Shown piece by piece: positions 50,948 to 60,700 of a stretch of 64,000 nucleotides of DNA; the stretch's first letter is position 1; each line of letters begins with the position of its first letter. The stretch comes from Lachnospiraceae bacterium. Its GTDB lineage: Bacteria; Bacillota; Clostridia; Lachnospirales; Lachnospiraceae. The DNA is taken from contig JAFZLB010000052.1 in NCBI GenBank assembly GCA_017551665.1, positions 1 through 64,000 on the forward strand, written 5' to 3'. A program made the translations under genes and the position numbers. A model generated the notes under the pieces. That model was not told where the DNA came from. It did not search any database and worked only from the letters and a program-made list of their open reading frames with translations.

Positions 50948-52773
50948 TTTGTATTCTCCGTAGTCATACAGGCCCCCGAAACCTCAGGCACATCCGCCTC
51001 CGGCGCAGGCGCTTTGCGCGAAGGCAAAGGTGCTTCTTCCGTGACATAAGGGGAAACGGCAAGCGCGACCATCAGCGGAAAGAGCGCGATAAAGGGATAA
51101 AAATACCGCGCGATGACGCAGGGGCCAAGGTAAATAAACAGAAGATTGACCGTATGCGGAAGGGTGACAAGTGCGGCACGCTGCCGTCGTTTGACAAGAA
51201 GCGCAAGGAAAAGAAAGAAGCTTCCCGTGCAGTAGAGCCAGGGGGAGAAGAGAAGCTGGAGGGGAACAAACTTCAGCTGCACGCAGTCCGTCGCGAACCA
51301 TTCGTATACGCGACGCAGGGCAGGCAGCAGGTTCTCTTCCTTCACAAAACGTTCCGCGAAGACGGGCGTGGCGTTTGTGATATAGTATCCCGTGCGGTCA
51401 CGCCACCAGTCCCGGTAGACAAGCGTATGGGAGACATCCAGCGGATACCATGCGCCCATCGTATGGTACAGGACGGCGGTGACATAACTGGAAGGATAAC
51501 GGAGGAAAAGCTTTGTCCAGAGGGACACAAAGCCGAAAGGGTTTTCCGCGAAGGCTTCGTTCCGGAACCCCTGCTTCACCATATCCGAGATATAAGGACG
51601 GTAGCCCCGTAATCCCTCTTCGGTTTCATAGTACAGAATCTCTTCCAGTTCCCCGGAAGACTGCAGCGTCTCACGATTGCTTGCATAAGTCCGGGCAATC
51701 TGCTGCAGGGGGATATTCAGCGCCTCCGCGGCCTCGCCCCTTTTTGCGCCGAGCGCGGCGATGAGCGCTTCGCTGAGCAAAAGGAAGAGTGCGAGGGAAA
51801 GCGCCGTCGCGCATAAGAGCAGGCGGTACAGCCGCAGCCTGCCGCTGCCTGAGGGCCGGGAATCCGCCGCCGAAGGATGGTTCCCGCGTCTGCCTGAGGG
51901 CCGGAAAACTACAACAGCAAGCACAAGCAGCAGTCCCAGCATCATGTAAAAGCCGTTCTTGCGGAAGAGCATCATAAACAGCGCGCTTACGGTCAGGGGA
52001 AGGAGGTGCCGGAATGATACTGTTCCCTGTCCTCCCTCCGGAGGGAAGAGCAAAAGACGCGCCAGTGCCACACTGAGCAGCACGAGAAAGGCCGAAAAAT
52101 ACGTGTCCTTGGAGGTGGTCACCGCCATCAGCGGATGCAGGGGAAAGAGGGCGAAAAAGAGCATGGTCAGGATGCGCCCGCGCTTTGTAAGACCAAGCTC
52201 CGTCAGCAGACAGACGAGCCTTGACAGCGCAAAGGAAAGCAGAAACATCTGCACCAGCGAATACACCGCCATGCCGTCTAAGGCAATGCCCCGCGCCTGC
52301 AGCCACTGCCCGAAATCATAGGCCCAGCCTAAGGTCAGGGTGTGAAAGAGCGGATGATGATCGTCAAAAGCCGCACCGGTGTACTGGAAGAGCTGCGGCT
52401 CCGCATCATAGGAATAGATCGCGGGGAAATAGGCAAAATAACAGGGCAGCCAGGAAACAAAGAGAATGAGCTGCAGCTTCCATGCGGACAGGCGATTTTG
52501 CTGCGCGTCCTCAGGCGCGCGGACATAGAGCGCACCGGCCAGACGCGCCAGCACCGCCGTACACAAAAGGGTCAGGAAGAAAAACAAAATGCCGGTCGCA
52601 AGGCCGCTGACAACATGCAGATAAAGCGGTGCGCTCGTTCCTTCGCCGATGGTAAACAGGACATGGCCGAGGGTCACGCCAAGGCCGGACACAAGCGAAA
52701 AGAAGAGCAGCAAAAGCCTTGTGCCTCTGCTGCCCCTTCCGAAGATTCTGTTTTTCCATTCGCGAAAGGACAT
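50944..52773 (-). CDS. DUF6020-like polytopic membrane protein
   Basis: A 609-residue membrane protein with about 12 hydrophobic spans. The luminal signatures are S-Y-D-A-E-P-Q and D-D-H-H-P-L-F-H-T-L, followed by T-T-S-K-D-T-Y-F; these resemble GT-C type glycosyltransferases and the DUF6020 family. A cytoplasmic loop near residue 290 carries a duplicated R-P-S-G segment from a 15-bp direct repeat (51845-51859, 51890-51904). Role unknown, perhaps transfer of a lipid-linked sugar. It overlaps tadA and follows the ABC permease by 9 nt. Confidence 0.78.
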   Translation of the reverse strand: MSFREWKNRIFGRGSRGTRLLLLFFSLVSGLGVTLGHVLFTIGEGTSAPLYLHVVSGLATGILFFFLTLLCTAVLARLAGALYVRAPEDAQQNRLSAWKLQLILFVSWLPCYFAYFPAIYSYDAEPQLFQYTGAAFDDHHPLFHTLTLGWAYDFGQWLQARGIALDGMAVYSLVQMFLLSFALSRLVCLLTELGLTKRGRILTMLFFALFPLHPLMAVTTSKDTYFSAFLVLLSVALARLLLFPPEGGQGTVSFRHLLPLTVSALFMMLFRKNGFYMMLGLLLVLAVVVFRPSGRRGNHPSAADSRPSGSGRLRLYRLLLCATALSLALFLLLSEALIAALGAKRGEAAEALNIPLQQIARTYASNRETLQSSGELEEILYYETEEGLRGYRPYISDMVKQGFRNEAFAENPFGFVSLWTKLFLRYPSSYVTAVLYHTMGAWYPLDVSHTLVYRDWWRDRTGYYITNATPVFAERFVKEENLLPALRRVYEWFATDCVQLKFVPLQLLFSPWLYCTGSFFLFLALLVKRRQRAALVTLPHTVNLLFIYLGPCVIARYFYPFIALFPLMVALAVSPYVTEEAPLPSRKAPAPEADVPEVSGACMTTENTK

Positions 52774-52782
52774 CCGGGAAGT

Positions 52783-53715
52783 TTATCCCTTCACGGCACC
52801 CATCGCAATGCCCTGGGTGAAGTATTTCTGGAAGATGATGAACACCGTGAGGATCGGCACGGCGGCGAGTGTCGCGCCCGCCATGATGAGGCCGAAGTCC
52901 GTCGAGTTTTCCGCCTGCATCTTGGCGATGCCGAGGGAGATCGTCAGGTTGCTGGTGCTCGAGACCATGATCAGCTGCATGAAATAGTCATTCCAGCTGC
53001 TGATGAAGGTGAAGATGGCCAGCGCCCCGATGCCGGGCTTTACCATGGGTACGATGATCTGTGTAAAAGTGCGCAGTTCCCCGGCACCGTCAATGCGGGC
53101 CGCTTCCAGCATTTCTCCGGGCACCCCCTCCGAAAACTGTTTCATCAGGAAGACGCCGAAGGGCCAGCCCACCGTGGGGAAGATGATGCCCCAGATGGTG
53201 TTGTACAGATGAAGCGTGCTCATTTCCCGGATCAGGGGAATCAGGATGACCTGTTTGGGCAGCGCCATGGCACAGACGATGAGCGTAAAGAGGAGTGCCC
53301 GTCCGCGGAAGCGTTTCTTCGCCAGCACATAGCCCGCCATTGTCGCCGTGATGCAGGTTAAGAGCATGGCCATCACCGCCATAAAGACGGTGTTGATGAG
53401 CCAGCGGACCGCCGCCGGCACCACGGGTCCGGAGAAGAGCGGAATCTTGGAGCCGTCCGAAGTAAAGAAGGAACCGAAGGGCACAAAGACCTCCCAGACC
53501 GGCGCCTTCTGGCGGCTGAAGAGCTTCTGGAAATTGCTCATCACCCATTCGGAAGGGAAGAAACTGGGAGAGGAAGAGTTGATGTCCACCGCCGTCTTAA
53601 ATGCTCCCGTCACAATCCAGTACAGCGGGAAGATGAAAAGGAAGGCAAAGATGCAGAGGACAACAACACAAAACACTTTGTAGGGCGTGATTTTCATTTT
53701 CTTCTTTGTATTCAT
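52783..53715 (-). CDS. Sugar ABC transporter permease (MalG type)
   Basis: A 310-residue permease with six predicted spans and the coupling loop E-A-A-R-I-D-G-A-G-E-L-R-T-F. A larger extracellular segment follows the first span. It is the third gene of the importer operon on the minus strand and lies 12 nt after the MalF-type permease. No ATPase is adjacent. Confidence 0.92.
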   Translation of the reverse strand: MNTKKKMKITPYKVFCVVVLCIFAFLFIFPLYWIVTGAFKTAVDINSSSPSFFPSEWVMSNFQKLFSRQKAPVWEVFVPFGSFFTSDGSKIPLFSGPVVPAAVRWLINTVFMAVMAMLLTCITATMAGYVLAKKRFRGRALLFTLIVCAMALPKQVILIPLIREMSTLHLYNTIWGIIFPTVGWPFGVFLMKQFSEGVPGEMLEAARIDGAGELRTFTQIIVPMVKPGIGALAIFTFISSWNDYFMQLIMVSSTSNLTISLGIAKMQAENSTDFGLIMAGATLAAVPILTVFIIFQKYFTQGIAMGAVKG

Positions 53716-53727
53716 CCGCGCACCCCC

Positions 53728-54642
53728 TTACTTTCCCCTGGCCACACGGAACTGTATGGCGGAAAGCAGGGCAATGATGATGGCCAGCACCACACCCATC
53801 GCGTTGGCGTAACCGTAGCGGTAAAGCTTAAAGGCCGTGTAGTAAATGTAATACATCACCGTGTCCGTGGCGTGGTTGGGACCGCCGCTGGTCAACAGCT
53901 GGATCAGCGCAAAGCACTGGAAGGAGTTGATCGTGGTGATGATCAGGATATACAGCGTCGTCGGCATGATGTTCGGCCACTTGATGCGCCAGAAGAGCTG
54001 GAACTTCGTGGCACCGTCAATTTCCGCGGCCTCCGTGAGGGAGGCGTCCACATTGCCGAGGGCGGAAACATACAGTACGATGGGCTGACCGATGGATGTG
54101 GTCAGCAATATGATGATGATACAGGCGAGGGCATAACGCTCGTCCCCCAGCCAGTTAATATTCTTCTCAATGAGTCCGGTGGATGTTCCGACGTAGTTGA
54201 ACAGACCGTAGTAATTGTTAAACATCCACTTCCAGACCACCGTGACCGCCACGGAGCCGGTGACCACCGGCAGATAAAACACGCAGCGGAAAAAACTTAA
54301 GACCTTTCCGTTCATTTTGTAGATCGCGCTGGAAACCCAGAGGGAAAAGGCCGTGACAACGGGCACCGAGACAATGACAATGACAAAGGTATTCCGCAGC
54401 GCCTTTAAAAAGACGCTGTCGGAAAACATCTCCCTGAAATTGGCAAGGCCGACAAAGGTGTCTTCCACGTTCTTGCCCATCGTGGAGTCAAAAAAGCTGG
54501 TGTAAATACAAAGCACCATGGGAAAAATAACGAAGACCAGAAAAAAGAACAGACTCGGCAAAAGGAAAAGATAGGCCGATCTGGTCTCGCGCATCACAAG
54601 AACTTTGCTTCTGGTGGTATACCGCGGCGCGGCTTTCGTCAT
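53728..54642 (-). CDS. Sugar ABC transporter permease (MalF type)
   Basis: A 304-residue permease from ATG 54642, chosen because GAGGAGGA precedes it; an open frame extends 99 codons upstream but has no site and overlaps the binding-protein gene. It shows six predicted spans and the coupling loop E-A-A-E-I-D-G-A-T-K-F-Q-L-F. The preceding gap contains a stabilising hairpin. Confidence 0.92.
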   Translation of the reverse strand: MTKAAPRYTTRSKVLVMRETRSAYLFLLPSLFFFLVFVIFPMVLCIYTSFFDSTMGKNVEDTFVGLANFREMFSDSVFLKALRNTFVIVIVSVPVVTAFSLWVSSAIYKMNGKVLSFFRCVFYLPVVTGSVAVTVVWKWMFNNYYGLFNYVGTSTGLIEKNINWLGDERYALACIIIILLTTSIGQPIVLYVSALGNVDASLTEAAEIDGATKFQLFWRIKWPNIMPTTLYILIITTINSFQCFALIQLLTSGGPNHATDTVMYYIYYTAFKLYRYGYANAMGVVLAIIIALLSAIQFRVARGK

Positions 54643-54670
54643 GCCATCCTCCTCAAAGGGATTTGTAAAA

Positions 54671-54704
54671 TGCCGCACCCTCCACGCCGGTGAAGGGTGC
54701 GGCA
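54671..54704 (-). promoter_or_regulatory. Intercistronic hairpin after the binding-protein gene
   Basis: An 11-bp exact stem (54671-54681 with 54694-54704) lies between the binding-protein stop and the permease start. As in the first importer (32801-32830) it probably protects the binding-protein mRNA. Confidence 0.7.
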
Positions 54705-54718
54705 GATCATTCAAACAC

Positions 54719-56131
54719 TTACTGTCCGGCCGCCGTGTTGGCTTCCGTTTCAAATGCTTCCACTTCGGTGGCGACATCACCGCCGGAGCCGATGCGCTGC
54801 AGCATGTTCCACCACGCGGTACGCGCCTGCGCCCAGCCGGGAACGACCTGATAATAATCGCCCAGGTTCGGCATGAAATCCTTCGTGAACATCGCCATGA
54901 CATCCGCGGTTTCCGTGCCGGCATAGACATCCGTGACACCGGAGTGTGCCGGGAAGAAGCCGCTGGCCAGCACCGCGTCCTTCACGTTTTCATTCGCCAT
55001 GAAGCGGATGAAGGCCTTCGCGGCGTCGATCTTTGCCTGATCGCCGTTGTCAAAAATACCGAAGCCCCAGATACCGCCGCAGAGTTCCACCTTGCCGTCA
55101 TCGGTGGGGAAGTTCATCGGGATGATTTCATCGCCCACATCGGTGATGCCGTAAGTGTCCATCCCATCAGGGATCTTTGTCTGCGATGCCGCATTCCAGC
55201 AGAAGGCCATGGCCAGGGTGTTGTTGCGCAACAGATCCTGCTCGCCTCCGCCGACGAGGGCAGGGTCAAAGTTGATACCGTCCTGTGCGTAGAGCTCTTC
55301 CAGAGCCTGGATATTCTCCGGGCTGTTGACGGCGTAAGCGGTGTGCTCCGGGTTCGTGAACTTGCCGCTGTAAAGGTTGTTGATGATGGCACGGGTGCCC
55401 TGGTCACCGCCCTGGCCCTCGCAGTAAATCGCCGCGACATTGGTGTGGCCGCTGTCATAGATCGCCTGCACCGCCTTGAAGAAATCTTCCGTTGTCCAGG
55501 TGTGGTTGTCCAGATTCAGGTACTGGAGGGCATCCGCTTCTTCAAAGATGGTCTTGTTTATCGCCATGCAGTGCGCGACCATGCAGAGCGGATACTCATA
55601 ATAATTGCCGTCGGGGCTTAAGCAGGCACTGGTGACATTGGCGTAAATATCGGCCGCTTCCGGATCTGCGAAGAGATCGGAAAGATCCACCATCAGACCC
55701 CTGGCACCCCAGTTCGCCACAAGGCGTTCCGGGCCTTCCATGATGAGATCAGGTGCATTTCCGCCTTCGATGGCGGTGTTGACCTGGTCATCGCCGTTCG
55801 TGTAATCCAGATACTCCATCGTGACGGTGATCTCCGGATATTTTTCGTTAAAGCTCGCAAGCAGCGCGTCCACGTTATCGCTGTTGCCCCAGCCGCCGAC
55901 CGGATAGGTCCAGAAGGTAAGGGAAACGGGTTCTGCCGTTGCTTCGGGTGTGGAAACTTCCTCTGCCGCCGTGCTGACCTCTGCCGCTGCCGTGCCGGCT
56001 TCCGCCGCCGTGCTGGCTGCCGCAGGCGCATCGGAAGCCGCTGTGGAAGAGCCGCCGTTGGAACCGCCGCCGCAGGCCACGAGCGAAACTGTCATGGCAG
56101 CCGCTAACATCGTTGCAAGAAACTTTCTCAT
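54719..56131 (-). CDS. Sugar ABC transporter substrate-binding lipoprotein
   Basis: A 470-residue family 1 binding protein with lipobox L-V-A-C20 and an Ala/Thr/Glu-rich linker. It is clearly paralogous to the protein encoded immediately upstream (shared H/V-x-C-M-A-I-N, I-F-E-E, L-Q-Y, T-T-E-D/N-F blocks). AGGAGGATTG precedes the start. Downstream are both permeases. The ligand is unknown. Confidence 0.92.
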   Translation of the reverse strand: MRKFLATMLAAAMTVSLVACGGGSNGGSSTAASDAPAAASTAAEAGTAAAEVSTAAEEVSTPEATAEPVSLTFWTYPVGGWGNSDNVDALLASFNEKYPEITVTMEYLDYTNGDDQVNTAIEGGNAPDLIMEGPERLVANWGARGLMVDLSDLFADPEAADIYANVTSACLSPDGNYYEYPLCMVAHCMAINKTIFEEADALQYLNLDNHTWTTEDFFKAVQAIYDSGHTNVAAIYCEGQGGDQGTRAIINNLYSGKFTNPEHTAYAVNSPENIQALEELYAQDGINFDPALVGGGEQDLLRNNTLAMAFCWNAASQTKIPDGMDTYGITDVGDEIIPMNFPTDDGKVELCGGIWGFGIFDNGDQAKIDAAKAFIRFMANENVKDAVLASGFFPAHSGVTDVYAGTETADVMAMFTKDFMPNLGDYYQVVPGWAQARTAWWNMLQRIGSGGDVATEVEAFETEANTAAGQ

Positions 56132-56208
56132 GGATCAATCCTCCTTCTTATAATAAATGGAAAGATGAAGTGACAACAGAATCATCGTATCATAGAAAAG
56201 AGATAATT

Positions 56209-57645
56209 TCAACGATTTTGAAAATTTTTGAGCAACTGTTCCACATCCGTTCCGTTCGGAAGTTGCGCCATCATCCGGTTCCAGGCGGCGCAGGCCTCCG
56301 CGTACTCCGGTGCGAAGCGGTCATAGAAGCCGAACCGCGGAACCATGTGCAGGGCAAACAGCGCTGCGCTGTCGTCCGCTTCCTCATACAGTCCGCGCAG
56401 ATTACGGAGGGCAGGGAAGTATCCGCTTTGCAGCAGGGCATCTTTCGCGGGGAAGGGCAGAGTGGTAAGATAAGAAAGCAGCGCTTCGCAGGCCTCCGTC
56501 TGTGCCGCGTCGAGGCCCGCCGTGAGGGCAAGACAATACAGATCTCCCGGCAGCTGCACGGCACCGCCGTTCGTGGGAAAACTGACGGCAAGCAGTTCCG
56601 TGTTGCGGTTCGTCAGCGCCGTCAGTTGCGTTTCGACATCCCAGGAAGTGACGACGGGGACGCTGCCTTCGCGAAAGGAAGCGCGCGCGTCCGCTTCCGT
56701 TTTCGCCTGCGCAATGACAATGCCCTGTTGTTCCTTCAGCACTTCAAAGGTTTCAATGTTATTGACGGAGCGGACTTCGTAGCCGGTGTATGCGGGCTTT
56801 GCGAAGGAACCGCCGAAGAGATTCAGGACAAAGGAGCGCGTTGCGTCCGCGGGGTCTTCCTCCGCGCAGGGGAGCTCCAGCACCGTTTCGTAACCGGCGT
56901 CATAGAGCAGCTGCACGGCGGCAAGGAAATTCTCCGTTGTCCAGCTGCGCGTTTCTTCATCGATGTATTGCAGCGCGCCGGTTTCTTCGAAGATCCGGCG
57001 GTTGATCGCCATGCAGGAAACGCGGACCGCAAAGGGGTATGCGTAGTAATGCCCGTCGTCCGCAAGGCAGGCGTTCACGGCGTTCGGCAAAAGCGCCGAA
57101 AAGGCGTCCGGTGTATAGAGCGCCGTCAGATCGCACCACGCGCGCCCCGCACCGCCGTCGCTGTCTGTGCCGCCTGCTCTGCCGCCCGGGAGCAGCTGTT
57201 CCGGCCTCGCGAGGAGTAAGCCCGGCGCGGGGGATTCCGCGTCTGATGATTGTATGTGCAGGGTCACGCCCGGGTACATTTCGTGGAACCCGGCCAGCAC
57301 ATCCTCCCAGGCGCGTTTGTCCGCGAGCGTTTCAGGCACATCGCCAAGCGTCAGCGTAATCTCCGCCGACAGCCGGGACACATTCGGGTTTTCTTCTTCC
57401 GCCCCGCCGTCTTCTCCCGCCGCGCTTGCGCTCTGCGCCGCATCCGCGTTGCCGGCGTCTTCCGTGCCTTGCGCGCCCGTCGCGCTTGCGCTCTGCGCCG
57501 TTTCCGCGTTATGCGCCAGAAGCGCGGACGCAGCCGCGTCGGAGGCCGTATTCTGATCACCCCCCGCACATCCGGTAAGCATAAGCGCACACATCACCCC
57601 CGGCAGCAGGAACAAGCGTGTTTTTTTCCAAAAAAACTTTTGCAT
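56209..57645 (-). CDS. Second, paralogous substrate-binding lipoprotein
   Basis: A 478-residue lipoprotein (lipobox L-T-G-C26). The mature N-terminus is a 50-residue Ala/Ser/Glu linker built on an internal duplication (A-Q-S-A-S-A repeated). The rest aligns with the next gene's protein but is more diverged and lacks some acidic residues. No ribosome site precedes ATG 57645, but TATAAT ends 7 nt before it, so the mRNA may be leaderless. It could be an alternative ligand receptor for the same permeases, or a sensor. Confidence 0.85.
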   Translation of the reverse strand: MQKFFWKKTRLFLLPGVMCALMLTGCAGGDQNTASDAAASALLAHNAETAQSASATGAQGTEDAGNADAAQSASAAGEDGGAEEENPNVSRLSAEITLTLGDVPETLADKRAWEDVLAGFHEMYPGVTLHIQSSDAESPAPGLLLARPEQLLPGGRAGGTDSDGGAGRAWCDLTALYTPDAFSALLPNAVNACLADDGHYYAYPFAVRVSCMAINRRIFEETGALQYIDEETRSWTTENFLAAVQLLYDAGYETVLELPCAEEDPADATRSFVLNLFGGSFAKPAYTGYEVRSVNNIETFEVLKEQQGIVIAQAKTEADARASFREGSVPVVTSWDVETQLTALTNRNTELLAVSFPTNGGAVQLPGDLYCLALTAGLDAAQTEACEALLSYLTTLPFPAKDALLQSGYFPALRNLRGLYEEADDSAALFALHMVPRFGFYDRFAPEYAEACAAWNRMMAQLPNGTDVEQLLKNFQNR

Positions 57646-57652
57646 GGTTTCA

Positions 57653-57701
57653 ATTATATCATAATAAAAAAACGGCATTCCGCGCCGGAATGGTGTATAC
57701 T
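57653..57701. promoter_or_regulatory. Divergent promoters with -10 boxes abutting both start codons
   Basis: On the minus strand an extended -10 (TGATATAAT, 57661-57653) lies 7 nt from ATG 57645. On the plus strand TATACT (57696-57701) lies 7 nt from ATG 57709. Between them is an inverted repeat CATTCCG (57676-57682)/CGGAATG (57686-57692), a possible shared operator. Neither gene has a Shine-Dalgarno. -35 boxes are poor. Confidence 0.6.
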
Positions 57702-57708
57702 ATTCGGG

Positions 57709-60700
57709 ATGGAAACCTTTAGTGTGAAAAAACCGTACACGATCCTCGTGGCGGTCATCATGGTGCTGCTGTTAGGGTATATCAGCCTGCGGGATCTGAA
57801 AATGGATCTGCTGCCGGAGCTGTCCTTGCCCTACATGATCGTGATTACGCCATATCCCGGGGCGGGGCCGGAGCGCGTGGAAATCCAGGTGGCGGAGCCG
57901 CTGGAGGCTTCCCTCGGTACGGTTTCCAATGTGAAAAACGTATTCTCGGTCTGCTCGGACAGCTACTGCATCACACAGCTGGAATTTGAGGACGGCATTG
58001 ACATGGATTCGACCATGGTCAAGGTTTCCGGCGCGGTGACAAACACGCACGCGTCACTGCCGGAGGGGGTCGGCACGTCCAGCATTCTGGAAATCTCCAT
58101 GGACATGCTGGCCACGATGTACGTGGCGGTGAGCCGTGACGGCTATGACATCTATGAGATGAGCGCCTTCGCGGAGCGGGAGGTCGTGCCTTATCTGGAG
58201 CGGCAGGAAGGTGTCGCCAGTGTTTCCGCCATCGGCCTCGTGGAAAAGAGCGTGCAGGTGGATCTGGACGCGGAGAAAATCGCGAAGGTCAATGAACGGA
58301 TTCTGAAGGACACCACGGATAAACTGGACGAAGCGGGAGAGGAGCTGGAAGACGCGCTTGCGGAAGTGGAGAAGGGGCAGGAAATGCTGGAAGCGCAGGA
58401 GCGCAACTTCGGCAACCTGCTCAGCGGCGGGATTTTTACGCCGGTCAACAGCTCCGTGGATGCCCTGAAGGGAAATATGGAACAGGGCATCGAGAACGTG
58501 ATCGGCTCACTGAACACGCTGGAAGAACGACTGGATGAACTGACAAGCGAAGAAAACCGGGAGTGGGTGCGGCAGCGCATCGCGGATATCCGCGCACGGT
58601 TTCAGCAGGTGCTGACGGAGCTGCGCGGACAGATCGAACAGCCGGATTATTCCACGCTGATGCAGATGGCCGCAGCGCTGCGCGTCGAGATCGAACGCTT
58701 CCGCGCCCTTCCGGAAACCATCCGGCGCGAGGCACAGGAAGCCGCGCAGGATTTACCCACCTACCACGAAAGCCTGGAGCGGGCAAGGAACGCGCTGGAT
58801 ACGCTGTCCGGACGCCTGGACGAAATCCCCGATGCGATGAATTCCCTGCAGACGGGCGTGGCGGCGCTGACGCAGGGACAGCTGGACGCGGCGGTCGGCT
58901 TTTCCCGCGCGGGCATACAGCTTTCCCAGCTGCAGCAGACACTGTCCTCCGCGCAGGCGCAGTATGAGAGCGCGCGGGAGCAGGCGGTCAAGAGCGCCAA
59001 CATCGACAGCCTCGTCAATGCCTCGACGCTGTCCCAGCTCATTTACGCACAAAACTTCTCAATGCCCGCGGGCTATATCGATGACGAAAACGACAATTCC
59101 TTCATGCTGAAGGTGGGCGAGGAATACCGCAGCGCGGAGGAAATCGCGAATACGGTGCTGATGGATTCCGAGCTGACCGGCGTGATCCGCTTGAACGACG
59201 TGGCCGAGGTCACGGTGATCGACAACGCGGACGCGAGTTATACCAACTTAGACGGCGAAAGCGGCGTCCTGCTTTCCGTCTACAAATCCTCCGCCTCCGG
59301 AACGAACGAGGTTTCCAAAAACTGCCGGGCGGCACTGGAGCAGTTCGAGGCGGAAAACGACGGAAGCCACGTCGTCATTCTGGTGGACCAGGGCTCTTAC
59401 ATTGACATCATCGTGGGCGATCTGCTCCGGAGCATGATCTTCGGCGCGCTGCTGGCCATCCTTGTGCTGGCGCTCTTCCTGAGGGATGTCCGCCCGACGA
59501 TCATGGTGGCGATTTCCATTCCGCTCTCCGTCATGTTCACGCTGGTGCTGATGTACTTTTCCGATATTTCCTTAAACATCATGACGATGTCCGGCCTCGC
59601 GCTCGGCATCGGTATGCTGGTGGACAACTCCATTGTCGTTATGGAAAACGTCATCCGTCTGCGGCAGCGCGGGCTTTCCCCGGGCAACGCGGCGGTGCAG
59701 GGTACGCGACAGGTCTCCGGCGCGATCATCGCCTCGACGCTGACGACGGTCTGCGTCTTTCTGCCGATGGCCTTTACGACGGGCACGGTGCGCTCTTTGC
59801 TGATTCCCATGGCGCTGTCCATCACCTACTGCCTGACGGCATCGCTCGTGACCGCCATGACGGTCATTCCCGCCTCGGCCTCCGTGCTGATGTGCAGAGC
59901 GAAAACATACAAAAAGACGGTCTTTGACCGGATGCAGAAGCGGTATGAAACGTCGCTTCGCTTCTGTCTCGCCCATAAGCTGCCCGTCCTGTTGTTTTCC
60001 GTGGGGCTTCTCATCTTTTGCGTCGCCACGGTCTTAAGAATGGGCGTTGTTCTGGTGCCGGAGGTGGCCTCGGAGGAAATCCAGGTCAACATCTGGATGA
60101 ACCGGGATATGGAGCGCGAAGAGCAGTACGCGGCGGCGGACGCGCTGATGGACCGGATGCTGCAGGTGGAAGGCGTGGCGCATATCGGCATCATGGACGG
60201 CTCTTCCTCCGCGGGGCTGCTCGGCATGTCCGGCGGCAGCCTGAGTGCCATGAGCGGCGGCGGAAATCTTTCTTACATCTGCTATGTCAAAACGGAGGAA
60301 GGACTGGGCGCTTCGCAGATCTACCGCATCATCGACGAACTGAACGAAGCGCAGGAAGGACTGCCGGTGCGCGCGAAGGCGACAAACAACAGCATGTCGG
60401 ACGTGTCCATGCTGACCAGCTCCGGCCTGAGCATCAATGTCTTCGGCATTGAGGAGGAACGCCTGCTGGAGGCGGCAAGGGAAGTGGCGGACGCGATTGA
60501 GGAAATCGAGGGCTTTACGAATGTGAACGACGGCAGCGGCAACCGTGAAAAGGCGCTGCAGCTGGTGATTGACCGCGAGAAGGCGATGAAATACGGGCTG
60601 ACGGTGGCACAGATTTACGCGCAGATTGCGTCCCGCATGTCAACGAGTGCCACGGCCACAACAATCGAAGAAGGCTATGTCACCATGAAGGTGAAGGTGG

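Noticed and set aside
54643..54939. 99-codon N-terminal extension of the MalF-type permease
   Set aside because: It overlaps the binding-protein gene, has no ribosome site and no family match; GAGGAGGA supports ATG 54642.
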